From Beverwykella pulmonaria (lineage: Eukaryota > Ascomycota > Dothideomycetes > Pleosporales > Melanommataceae): a DNA stretch of 64,000 bases. The position numbers and the translations under genes were made by a program. The notes beneath the pieces are model-generated. The model made no database searches. It saw nothing but the letters and a program-made list of their open reading frames with translations, and had not been told where the DNA came from. The stretch covers positions 1,485,197 to 1,549,196 of the forward strand of contig BCHH01000006.1 in the NCBI GenBank assembly GCA_001599595.1. Reading direction: 5' to 3'. This document shows positions 53,976 to 64,000 of this stretch, piece by piece (position 1 is the stretch's first letter; every line of letters starts with the position of its first letter).

Positions 53976-55640
53976 ATGCCACTGTGGGGCGCTCCAGCAC
54001 CTCCCCCATCTCGTATTCCGTCACTTCCTTCACTTCCATCTCTACCAGCTCGCCTGCCATCCCGCCTTCTAGAGCATCGGTGGTATATCGCTGGCGGGGC
54101 TGCCACGCTGGGGACAGTCATTCTCCTGAGTTCGCTGAGAACATCGGATAAGCCCAGGCCCATTCCCTCTCCCAAGGAAACAGTGTTGCCGAATCTGTCC
54201 CCGGAGGAATTTGGAGCCCTACCCTATCCGCCTAACGCCCTTCCTGGGGCAAGAGACGTGGACACTCCGTACGGAACCATCCGTGTCTATGAATGGGGCC
54301 CCGAGAAAGGAGATAGAGTGCTTCTCATTCATGGAATCAGTACCCCAGCTCCTGCGCTAGCGGGAGTCGCCAACAAACTCGTCAGGAAGGGGTGCCGAGT
54401 GATGCTATTTGGTACGATATCATGTCTCTTTGCTGTCATAAACCTTTTCTTGTCTGCAACATTTTATTCCACTTGAATTCAAATCCCCAAGAGGCCGAAG
54501 TTCTGAAACCTCATGTATTCCCCCCTGAGCGTACATCTTCGGTGACGGTCAAGCAAATCCAGGCACAGAGCAAAAAGACCTGCTTAGCCCTGCGAAATCC
54601 GGATGGATCTGTGTGGGGTCTATTGCGGTGGATTTCACTTCCTCGCTCGGAGGTGACTATGGGGAAAGTGCTGTTGTGATGACGTATTAGCTAGACAACC
54701 CTTCATCGATCACGTGATTCTTTGCACTTTATCCAGTCTGCTGTCTATATTTCACGTATCCGCACCCGAACTCACATTTATACCCTCAGATCTCTTCGGT
54801 CGCGGCTACAGCTCAACGCCATCGCCCAAAGCCTACCATTACGACTCCGCCTTGTACACGACCCAGATATTACTCTGCCTGCAGTCATCTCCACTCCCAT
54901 GGTCTTCATACATTATCTTGGGCTACTCCCTAGGCGGCGCCATCGCCGCAGATTTTACTTCGTACTTCCCCCATCATGTCAAAGGGCTAGTCCTTGTCGC
55001 ACCCGGAGGCCTGATCCGCCGCGAACACATTTCCCTCTCCAACAAAATGCTCTACTCAACCAGCGGTCTCGTACCCGAATGGCTGATCCACAAGCTGGTC
55101 GCCGGGCGTCTCTGGACCGGTCCTGAGGTAGCCCGCACCATCGAACCGGAGCCAGATTCTGGAGCACTCCCTGATGACGATGAGAGCGATAGAAGATCTA
55201 CGAGAAGTCACGCTGGTTCTATTTATTCCTCGGCCTCAGTGTCACTTCTGCCCCCAAGTTCGAGTGCGAACCGTACCGTGTCCGACATCGTAGATTGGCA
55301 GATCTCGAATCATGCTGGTTTCGTCCCGGCGTTTGTATCGTCTATCCGGTATGCGCCGACGCACGACCAGCAGGACAGGTGGAAGATTATTGGGAAGAAC
55401 ATGAAAGATCGGTATGCGCTGCCTGAAAAGGAGAGAAGCGGATTGAAGGAGGTATGGCTGGTTTTAGGAGAAACGGACCCGATCATTATTGCGGATGAGT
55501 TGGTCGAGGATGCCAAGGAGGTCTTAGGCAGGAGATTCGTCAAAGTGAAGATTATCGAAGGGGTCGGTCATGATGTTGCTATGGTGAGACCGGACGAGGT
55601 TGCTCGTGTCGTGTTGAAGATCCTGGGGCATAAGAAGTGA
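53976..55640 (+). CDS. Membrane-anchored alpha/beta hydrolase
   Basis: Two exons (53976-54411 and 54790-55640) joined in phase by an unusually long 378-nt intron give 428 aa. A Pro/Ser-rich N-terminus is followed by one membrane helix (WYIAGGAATLGTVILLSSLR, residues ~36-55). The hydrolase fold begins at RVLLIHGISTPAPALAGVAN, and VMLFDLFGRGYSSTP is rebuilt across the splice. The triad is visible: Ser192 in ILGYSLGGA, Asp375 in LGETDPIII and His406 in EGVGHDVAM. A low-complexity Ser/Asp insert (~275-310) sits in the cap region. Family members are esterases or lipases; the substrate is unknown. Proximity to the PAP2 gene hints at lipid metabolism, but that is inference. In the unspliced reading the fold is broken before the nucleophile, so splicing is required. 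Confidence 0.87.
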
Positions 55641-56814
55641 GTGATCAGCCAGCTCTAGAGCTACGCAACGTCAATGACGAAGGACACACCGCTCTCTATA
55701 TACATACACAAACATCCCTCTCTTTTCCACAGCACGCAAAGCACATCCTGTGATCTCCGCTCCCGCTATATCGCCAGGCTCAACCCTTGCAACCTCGCGT
55801 CCCCTCTATGCTTAACCCGAAACACAACTCTCGCTCTTTCTTAGCTGTCTTGAAGAATTGCACCCCAATAATCTGCTTTCAAGGTAAGCAACCTTTCCCC
55901 CCTTGTTACATATTGTTTGAATTATCTCTTTCTTGACCCCCAACTCAGCACCCAAGGGCCTATCCCCAACCTCTACCGGAACCCCTACTTTCGCTGCTCT
56001 TGCCTCCTAATACTCTCCCGCACCGCCACACTTCAGTTCCATCCCAATCTCGCCAAACACCCATGCAACCCCAGCGCTTCTCCCAAAACAGCAACCCTCA
56101 ATAAGCAGCTCTGCCCGGGTGCGCACAGACCTGCGGCGGGTCAGTCAGCGCTTATTCGAATAGAAATCGGCGCACTGTAGTAGCGTAAGAAATTAATAGA
56201 CTAACCAACAGACTCAACGGCGAGGAGCGGCGATTGCGGCGAGTTCGGCCATGCATGCAGAAGCGGGAAGGATTGGGTTGAGATTGAGACTCCATGAGGC
56301 GAGGGACGGAGGACGGAGCCCCCAAAAAAGGGGAGGGGAATTAAAGTGTGCAACGTTGGTGGCCTAAGTTTTGTTATGGGAAGTCTGAATTTTCGAGCCA
56401 ATTCATCACAGCAATGGTAACGCTATGGAAGGAGAATTTCCTACCGGGTATCGTCGAATATGAAAAGCGATTTTGAAGTGAGTTCTGAAAAGTATGTATA
56501 TGAATTGTTATACATCACTCCTACACTACGACTCTCCAGGTCTGATCCAGTATTCGTGCATGCAACTCTTTCCTAGCCACGTAAAAAATGTGTCCACACT
56601 ACCCAAGAACGCCGTGGTATAGAGAACGAAGTACTTTCCCAAACCCAAAATTTCAAATCATCCATGCTTCATGCCGTGACATGTCAACCAACACATCTTA
56701 TTTCCAACGTCTGCGAGTCGCCCCCGTCTGTGTCCATCCTAGATTAACATTACCCATGTCATCGCACCGAACCCCGGAGACAGAACGCTAGTTTTCAAGT
56801 GCCCCAGCAGGACT
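55641..56814. other. Convergent 1.2-kb intergenic region
   Basis: Lies between the stop codons of the hydrolase (+) and the SUR7-like gene (-). It is C-rich in the left half, with scattered small ORFs lacking motifs. No gene or RNA is supported. Confidence 0.5.
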
Positions 56815-57920
56815 TTACACACGCTCGTGTCTGAAGGGCTCGTATGCACTGCCCGATGTGCCGTGGGCGGGCGTAGGCAAGTTTCCGAGCTGATGACCCT
56901 GATGGGCGGCTCCTCCAGCGCTGGCGCCGAGGTAGGGCGATGCAACGCGCTCGTAGGTGTAGGGTGTCTTCTCAACCTTGACCGTCTTGTGGGGCGACTT
57001 GCCGGAGCAGCAGCAGATGGAGATAAGCCAGAAGAAGCCGGATGCAGTAGAGAACGCAACGGCGAGCCAAACTACGCCGAGCATCTGCTTGCCGAGTGAG
57101 GCTTGGATGTTGAAGGGCTTGAGCGCGGTCTCGAAGACGGCGGCGAGGGAGCCGTAGATCGCAGTGGAGGTGATGGCTGCGGCGAAGACGAAAACAGTTT
57201 GGGCCTGAATAAGTTGTTAGATATAATCTGGAGGCGTTAGCACTAGGGAAACTTACTGAAGAAACGATAGTGGTAACAAGACTGCCCCACCGACTGAAGA
57301 TAGCAGCGAGACCGACTAAGAACTCGGCAGCGGTAAGAATTATAGCAATGATGTATGCAGTGTACATCCATCCAGCAACCTTGTGGTAGGCATCAAGTCC
57401 CTTCTGCATATTACTAGAGAAGATCTTGTCGCTGGTCGAGTTGTCTAGCTGCCAAACCTCGACGGGATTGAACCAGAAGTTGGTCTTGCGAGGCGAACAA
57501 TATGTGATAGTCTCCTTGCCGTCCTTGTCCTGATCACCCTCGCAGTAGTTCCACAGGCCAACCGTGTAGAAATCCTTCAGCTTAGCACTATGAGCCACGC
57601 TCTGGAGCGCCTGAAGCAGATTGTTGTCGATATTGACATTGTCCAGTTTTTGTATCACGTCTGGATTGTCGACGAAGTCACTTGTGTCCGCCTGTGTCGC
57701 GTGTTAGGACTAATTCTCGTGGGAGTACAGATACGAATTGAGGTGGAATCCGGGGTAGATAGGTGGGGGAAATGTTGCGTACCTTGAAGAAGTACAGATC
57801 TCTCTGTACCTTCATGTCCTTGTTGAGCTGGCCAGAAGCGACCAAAAGCAGGCAGATAAGCGACGCAATCGTCAGTGCCATGGGCACGAAGATGCACGCG
57901 AAACGACCGAGTTTGCCCAT
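56815..57920 (-). CDS. SUR7/PalI-family four-helix plasma-membrane protein
   Basis: Three exons (57783-57920, 57257-57691, 56815-57204) join at phase-0 sites to give 320 aa. The first helix is FACIFVPMALTIASLICLLL (residues ~7-29). The extracellular loop holds the family signature: VGLWNYCEGD, then TYCSPRKTNFWFNPVEVW, giving the W-x-x-C...C pattern. Helices 2-4 follow: AYIIAIILTAAEFLVGLAAI, VFVFAAAITSTAIYGSLAAV and MLGVVWLAVAFSTASGFFWL. After the last helix is a CCCSGK stretch, likely palmitoylated, and a Gly/His-rich cytosolic tail ending PFRHERV. Family members (Sur7, Fmp45, Pun1, PalI) sit in eisosome/MCC domains or sense pH and act in cell-wall integrity. Which subgroup this belongs to cannot be settled from sequence alone. 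Confidence 0.9.
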
Positions 57921-60094
57921 CTTTGCTGTGCTGTGTGCAGTGTTGCGGTGCGGAGAAGTAGCGACTACTACGTCAGATCGGGCTCAAAAGTAGCGATCGT
58001 GTCGAGGAAGAAACGCCCGAAAGGAAAGAGATGTATGATGAGAGCGGTGACGAGAGGCTGAACGACGGGTGGTGGGAAGAGATTGGGCCCTCGGAGGCTT
58101 TTTGTACGGCACAGAATGTGAGCACAGCTGAGGAAGGGGGCTGAAGGCAAGCACCAAGCACGCGGTCTGTGCAGGGGAGAAGCAACCCAGTGCCAGGATA
58201 TGACTGACGGTTTGCGCCCCAAGTCCAACCAGCCTCACAGGGCTTGATGCATGGGTGCCATCCAACGCTGACCACTAGCCTGCTCTAGGAAAGAAAACAG
58301 TAGGAAGATGGCGGTGCAAACCGGGAGAGCATTCTTTCACACCATAACGGCCAATTTCTGCATTCTTGGGCGCCTGGAGGCGCGGATAGCTGTTACTGTT
58401 TGATGCCGATTTGTGTGTTACCTCCAGTTGCAGAGAGTGATGTTTAGAAGCAACCAACACCTGTAGATCTGCTTGCCTAACCATACCGTCATCCAAGTCT
58501 ATCCGCGGCCCTCTCATATTATTCAGCCCCGCCGTCAAAATAGCACCGGTAACAAAATTTCCCACATCAGCATCGTGGCTCAACGTCCATCATCGTACCC
58601 GCATACCCATTCTCAACCGGGCCTCATCTGTGGCTTGACGGCCACCCTCGCTGTCCCAGTTCATCTCGGCTCGTGGCCACGCCGCCCAAGATGCCCAATT
58701 GTAAGCAGGTCGCCAAGATCGTGAACCACGACTCTAAACCATCAAGGCCTGGCGCTGACTGCGCAACTTCTAAATCTATTTTTAGTGCACAGGCATAAGA
58801 GCGGATTGCGCAGGGTGTGTGGCGTCCACCAGCCTGCCGTCGAGGGAAAATACTACCCGCCGGGACTCGGCATGGTCATCGTCCACCACTTGCCCAAGAG
58901 ATGAGAGGTAATCGTTCTGGCAAGAGGTTAAAAAGCGCACTGTGCCCACGCTCACGCCGCCCACGCGCAACCGAGTGTAAGAAGAGCGTACCTAAGGATC
59001 TACCTTGGGGAGGGTTAATCTGCGACAAGGCCAAGCCGTTTGAGAGCCCAGCCATCGACGCACGAGCAAGCATTCAGGGTCTTCGGTTCTTCAACACCAT
59101 ACCCCATACCCATGAGTGCTACATTTTGTGGACCCTTGAGCAAGCATTTATGAAGACAGTTAAGCAATTTCTAGGCAGAGGGTAAGAAAGATCGACTTCG
59201 CTCTCCCAAAGCCCGGTGGATCTTCCAAGTATACCTGTGCGCTAGACTCGTGATGTACTTGCCCAAAGGTGACAATTTCGTGGTGGGTGAAACTCATATC
59301 TGATACATATCCAAAGCCAAGTCACAGAAGAATGGTGGCGGAGAGGATGAGTTGTCAAAGTTGCCAATCCTTTTAGATTCTCTATCGTGCATGCGCTTGG
59401 CATACCCTGCGCCAGAAGCCGCGCGTCAACCCCTCACCATTCGGATCCCCTCCGCCCATCTGCTTATCGCCCTTCCGTACGACGTGTAATCATCCCCGAA
59501 TTACACACAGAACATATTTGCAATCATGTCGTGTGCAAGAGCCGTCTCTAGCCAGAACTTCTGATCAAACATCTCATGCTCGTGACAAGCAAGACAGAAC
59601 AAATGAAATATATAAGGAGTCTCCAGACTCAAACAAAAATGCTTGTGGTATAAACGGTGCGGCTACCATGCGCACATAAACAAAAGAAATCAAACATGCA
59701 AATGACAAAGTTGGCTCTCCAATATCTCACCGCCGGTAGAAATGCTGAGATAGATAACAGTAAAAAGCGGCTCCTGGGCAAAAGTGTAGACATTAGGTAA
59801 GTCTTGGTGCTAATGCCGCGGGTGGGTTGTGCGCCAAACTCCGCTGCGTAGAGCTGAAGGAAATCGCTGAAGATGATAATGTTACAAGCGCGTATGGCGC
59901 GGACTCAAAGTTGGTGAAGATCGTTCAGTCTCTATCGAGGCCTTATGTGTACGAGTTGTCGCTGTGACTCGGGGCGGACTATAATCGCCTCGGCTGTTGG
60001 ATAGGTTGTTTGAGGACGTAAAATTCGACGATCGAGCTGGTGAGTCGGAAGTGGGGGTATCGAGGAGGCGTTCCAAAAAAGGAGACGGAGCTGT
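57921..60094. other. 2.2-kb intergenic region between SUR7-like gene and PNG1
   Basis: The left part is the promoter of the SUR7-like gene; the right part is the 3' flank of PNG1. An ORF at 58817-59185 has no recognisable motif. A short minus-strand frame at about 59932-60213 overlaps the PNG1 tail (see that entry). No RNA gene is seen. Confidence 0.45.
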
Positions 60095-61479
60095 TCATCG
60101 AGGATGCTGATCTCTTGGGTTCTGTTGGTTCGGTGTTCCTCGTCCACCCTCTCCTCTAGATCGGATCCATTCAGAGGTGCCACTGGTTCGGCCTTCGGCT
60201 GCCTTCTGAGCATCGGGGTCTGGTCGTGGATGCCGACTCCGTCCGTTAATAATGTCCTCGACGTTCATTCTGCTGACTTCGTGCGCGATGGAAGAGATGA
60301 CGTAGTTGCGAAGTTCTCTGTTCTCGCGCATATCTTCTCCTTCGAGGCGGAATTTGTCTTGTTTTGATAGGTTGCTCCGTCGCATGGCACGAATCTCATC
60401 CATGATATGGAGAAGAACGGCTTCGGGAGCCCTGTTGCGCTCAAGGCTGTGTTGAGAGTTGCGAACGTATCTCCGAGTGACGTCCATGGCTCCGTCGGCG
60501 GAAAAGGCGATGCAGTATGAGAGCTTCTTTCCCCAGCCTGCATTAAACAAGGTTAGAATGCGCCTTCATGAAAGAGGATGCGACAGGATGACGTACCATC
60601 AGTGTAGAGCCGGGGCTTGTCCCATGCCTCCTCGCACACATCAACATGGACCCATCTCTTGCGATGAAGCGAGTAGACCTCAGTCCAAACATGATCTTCG
60701 CTATTCCAGACCCATCGCACTCTTGATCCGACAGCTCTGCAGAGCATGCTGAAGCAGTTGGCCCATTCGCCACATCGTCCTCTTCGGGTCTGGAGCAGCA
60801 CAAAAGCGTCGTTGTATCGAGGATATCGTTCGTAAGTCCCGCATTGTTCGACTGAGCACTGGTAGAGTTCAACCTGGTTGGCGCCACGGGCTTGTTCGTC
60901 TGGTAGTGGTGCGGCCATGCCAACACCAATTGTGGGAGAGTAACACCGAGAGCATGCAGGGTTGTTCACCCAGCTGAAGAAGGAGCGCTTGAACCACCGC
61001 AGAAGCGCGCGCACGACACAGTCTTGGTAGCCCCATGCTGCCTTCTTCCCGTCGCCCAAGCTCTCAGCTTCGGCTTGCAGGATCTGGCTTTCCTCTTCAG
61101 CTTCGTTGTAAATCTGTTCTAGAGGCACTACCCGAAGGGCTTCGTCCAGGAGGCCAGGGTTCTCCCATCGGAGCGGCATGTTGGATAGTGAGTGGAGCAT
61201 GTTCTTGAATCGCAGTGAGCGGGCGTCCTGCGGTGCCTGTGGGACCAGGGGTATGTTTCGGAGTGATGAATATGAGGGGGGTGCGTTCTGCATCTGTGGC
61301 GGCTGAGGCGTGCCAAAGTCTCGCGGTGCTGGCGATGAGGGTCGTGAGAGCGATCGCGATGTGAGTTCGTTCATCCGCCGTGTACTCAGCACTTGCCGAA
61401 AGCGCTCCGTCATTTCGTGGGCGAGTTTCTCAGTGTCGACGTCGGTGGCCGCCCGCGGGGCGGCGTGCGAGTGCTCCAT
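60095..61479 (-). CDS. PNG1: Peptide:N-glycanase Png1 (transglutaminase-fold deglycosylase)
   Basis: Two exons (60597-61479 and 60095-60537) joined in phase by a 59-nt intron give 441 aa. The start at 61479 ([20 protein letters not shown]) is preferred; the frame is open for 144 more codons, but that part is not protein-like. Zinc ligands Cys176/179 (ACSRC) and Cys208/213 (QCSVEQC) precede the transglutaminase core. Cys236 ([11 protein letters not shown]), His263 ([10 protein letters not shown]) and Asp280 ([10 protein letters not shown]) form an intact triad with 27- and 17-residue spacing, the same as in the mouse enzyme as I recall it (C309, H336, D353). The second exon has [20 protein letters not shown] and DVTRRYVRN. 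Family function is removal of N-glycans from misfolded glycoproteins in ERAD, with Rad23 as partner. No PUB domain, as in other fungi. The last ~30 residues are uncertain: another frame ([16 protein letters not shown]) lies just downstream and could belong to an alternative C-terminus. Confidence 0.92.
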
Positions 61480-63435
61480 GGCGGTAGTGGACTGCGTCGC
61501 AGTGTATGTGTGTATGTCGGTCGTGGAAGTAGAAGTGGTGGTAGAGTGTCGGAGGTCGGAAGGGGTGGGTGTTGAGCTGTGATAGACCTGTAGGCTGGCG
61601 CTGCACAGCCTGGACAGATGATGCGGTGTTGCAGGCGCAGCAAGCGGGTGGTCCACGCAGCGAGATATTCCTGGAGGCGAGCCGAGGGCGCAAACAATAC
61701 GACACCACGGCGGGTGATGGCAGGCAAGTGGTGACAAGAGCAAAAATGGTGGTGGTGAGGGAGAAGAGACTCGGAGTGCAGGCACGGCGGTGTTTGAGGA
61801 GAGGGCCGCTGGAGGCAAGAGTGAGTGGGTGCGTCGTATGCTTGGATGGAAGACGCGCAATGCACCCGCCGCTGATTGGGTCGCGTCTTGGGCCCTGGTC
61901 GATTTTCGCAAGTGGTGCCTCTTTGTTGCTTGGCAACTTCCAGATGGTCCCGCAGAACTACGAGGACGAGGGCGCCTTTGATGATCTGATCACAGTCGCA
62001 GTACCGCCGGCGCCGTGCAGGACCTTTAGGCGTGCTTTCTGTCCTCAGTGCGCGGCGGAAGTGTCAAGAGCAGCGTGAGGCCAAACAGGCAGCCCTTCCG
62101 ACCCTGGCCGATATTCGCAGATTGCTCTTTATGGGAGATGGAGATGGGGCCTCGACTGAATGCAGAGATATAGAAGAGATAACCACGCAACACAGGGGTC
62201 TTGCCGTGGATATATTGGGCTTCTTGAATCTTAGAACGTGAGTTTGGTGCTCGAAGACGCCCAGCGGCGTCTTTTGTGGTGGGTCTCCTCATTCACTGCA
62301 ACGACGACCAGTGACACGTAATTGGATCGCCCCCGGCCTCGTAAGCTCATGATGGGCTTCCCCAGGCTCGTTCCACGCAAGCATCGTCGGCTTTGCTCTC
62401 TCCTCCGCCTCCCAGGTGGCACACGTCCAGAATGTGAGTACTAAACGGCCCAAAGCCGCCAAAATGAGAGCGCTATCCTTCGGTACCCCATCGCGAGGCC
62501 CACGCAATATCCCGAAGTCGTGACTGACCACCTTTTTGGGCCTAGCGCGGAGACGCGCACTACATACCAACTGCTTACCGCTTTCGACGAGTGTTGGGAC
62601 GCCTCATTTACTTCATGTACGCAAGCCTGCAAGAGGTCGAAGGGAACAATATAGACCAACGCTATCATTATGTATAGCCATATGGTACTATGGACTGTCC
62701 AGCAGAGGGGAGAAGTTGCGGCTCGCCACGGCCTGCGCGTTGGCCGTCGGACGGCGTCGCACGAGTAAGACGGTGGATTTGCTGTGGCGCATAGTCTTAT
62801 TTAGAATAAGATGTACAAATCCGATGCCACAACTGTTTCCCGATTAGGCGGCCGGCGTGACACTCGTGCAAAACCGCCCTCCACAACTGAAACCGCTTGC
62901 GAATGCACCACCTAACCATACATATGATCAACAGAACGCTTCACGGACCCATCCCAGGACATGCGAGGTCTCAATGCGTATGCCCGTTTTTTTACAAATA
63001 CGATGAGACAGTGTCTAGTTACATCAATCCCATTAGCCTCCTACTAGAATAGAATCGACATGTTGCGTGGCCGCAACCTAGATTGGACGCCTTGTGAGAC
63101 ACAGCTTGCGGCCTCCATCTCGAGGTACAGCCCACCATCACGTTCCAGACGCTTACGAGTAGTGTTTGGGTCGTACGTGGACGAACCTGTTTCGCGTTTG
63201 GTTAGTCTTGACTTCCCCCTCGTGCTCCCAACCTTAAAAGGTCGTGAGACAAGCACGTCGTCGGAAACCCATGGAAACCTTGCTACTGAGGTGGCGATCA
63301 TAGAACACGATGCGAGAGCTTTGACAGAGATCTTGAAACTACCTGGCTAGACAGGATCCACAAACGTTCCATACCACTCCAACCCTTTGGGGTGGACGGA
63401 CAGAAGGGTGCACAAGACCTAACCTTCCTCTACTC
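61480..63435. other. 2-kb intergenic region upstream of PNG1
   Basis: The left part (to about 61910) is the PNG1 leader/promoter with in-frame but non-protein-like codons. The rest, to the stop at 63436, has small ORFs without motifs. No gene, tRNA or repeat is supported. Confidence 0.45.
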
Positions 63436-64000
63436 CTACTCGTGACTACCCACGAATCTTGGTCCCAGATCTAGATCCCACGACGGCCGTTCCACAAGAA
63501 CCACTTCAAGCGGTTGGCCATTCCCTCCAATAGGCACCATGCCCAATATTGGACGGTATTTGAAAGTGTGCCACCAAGGCTCGGGACTTCGTTTTCTCGC
63601 ATCTGCCACTTCCTTAGACTCCTCCCCTGATACTACATCCTTCTCTTCAGATGGCGAATCACCGTTGACAAGTTTGTCGGGGGCGAAAGGCACGCCATCT
63701 AGACCGGCAGACCTACGAATACTGGTCAAAGCTTGTTGCTTATCTTCAAAGTCCTCGTCAGACTCTGCGTCCCCGCGGGCATTGCTGAGATCGATCCAGT
63801 TCGACTTGGTGGATTCGTCAGACGGGCCGCTGTTGAATTTACGCATCTTCGTGATAAGACTCTCGTTCTCCGGGGCCGCACCCCCCGCGCCGCTGTTGCT
63901 CTTTCGAGGGAGCTCTTTGATCGATGCTCGTTTGCGCTTCTTCGACACCGCCATTCCTTTGTCCTCGGCACCATTGGTTAGAGAGGATCCACCAACTGAG
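63436..64000 (-). CDS. UTP4: C-terminal part of probable UTP4 (SSU processome, t-UTP/UtpA), cut by window edge
   Basis: The frame is open from the right edge of the window to the stop at 63436, so only the last ~188 residues are visible. A Lys/Arg-rich nuclear-localisation-like stretch (VSKKRKRASIKELPRK) is followed by a Ser/Asp/Glu-rich disordered linker (RGDAESDEDFEDKQQA), then a folded C-terminal block with PEPWWHTFKYRPILGMVPIG and PLEVVLVERPSWDLDLGPRF. This terminal block is what I recall for fungal Utp4 (Cirhin), a WD40 protein of the UtpA complex that binds the 5' ETS of pre-rRNA. The Met at 63954 is probably internal, since upstream codons stay open and protein-like (GGSSLTNGAEDKG). 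The WD40 part would lie outside the window and confirm or refute the call. Confidence 0.6.
   Translation of the reverse strand, partial: SVGGSSLTNGAEDKGMAVSKKRKRASIKELPRKSNSGAGGAAPENESLITKMRKFNSGPSDESTKSNWIDLSNARGDAESDEDFEDKQQALTSIRRSAGLDGVPFAPDKLVNGDSPSEEKDVVSGEESKEVADARKRSPEPWWHTFKYRPILGMVPIGGNGQPLEVVLVERPSWDLDLGPRFVGSHE

Noticed and set aside
61480..61911. 144-codon in-frame N-terminal extension of PNG1
   Set aside because: Ser/Pro/His low-complexity without motifs; Met at 61479 matches usual fungal length. A start further upstream cannot be fully excluded.
1..64000. tRNA genes, CRISPR arrays, prokaryotic-type operons, biosynthetic gene cluster
   Set aside because: I scanned by eye for B-box motifs (GGTTCGANTCC and complement) in intergenic regions and saw no convincing tRNA; no spacer-repeat arrays, and no backbone synthase (PKS, NRPS or terpene cyclase) is present.

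Overview
The window is nuclear DNA of a filamentous ascomycete (Pezizomycotina), most like Dothideomycetes/Pleosporales. Evidence: roughly 20 monocistronic genes on both strands; introns of about 45-60 nt with GTAAGT-like donors and CTAAC/CTGAC-like branch sites; pyrimidine-rich leaders; a HeLo-like/NACHT/WD40 (NWD) gene; and a Fot1/pogo transposase relic. No database search was possible. Families are recognised from protein motifs, and exon joins were derived by hand from splice sites and reading phase.

Layout, left to right. 1-12.9 kb: syntaxin SED5 (-), diverging from two large, mostly disordered Ser/Pro/Gln-rich proteins (1323 and 2187 aa, both +). 14.7-19.7 kb: an E2-like protein carrying extra ubiquitin-related modules, then proteasome lid subunit RPN5 (both +). 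19.9-23 kb: an FSH-type serine hydrolase and a beta-trefoil-like single-pass membrane protein (both -). 23-31 kb: a gene-poor accessory block with an orphan ORF, a Fot1/pogo transposase fragment lacking its catalytic core, and an NWD STAND (NLR-like) gene interrupted by 881 Ns inside its WD40 repeats. 31-41 kb: a single-pass membrane protein, a proline-rich conserved protein, mitochondrial ribosomal protein S8 (+) and a DUF8004-like protein. 41.9-58 kb is rich in membrane proteins: a MARVEL-like protein (+), a CSC1/OSCA channel, a 1256-aa protein with a C-terminal membrane anchor, a PAP2 lipid phosphatase diverging from an alpha/beta hydrolase (+), and a SUR7/PalI-family protein. 60-64 kb: peptide:N-glycanase PNG1 and the C-terminal part of a probable UTP4, cut by the window edge.

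These genes do not form a cluster or operon; most are independent housekeeping functions. Loose themes are ubiquitin/proteasome work (E2-like, RPN5, PNG1) and membrane or lipid biology (SED5, PAP2, CSC1, SUR7, MARVEL), but nothing links them beyond proximity. I found no convincing undescribed system. The most distinctive loci are the NWD receptor-like gene with near-identical WD40 units, the multi-module E2-like protein, and the 2187-aa protein with nested QDPR repeats.
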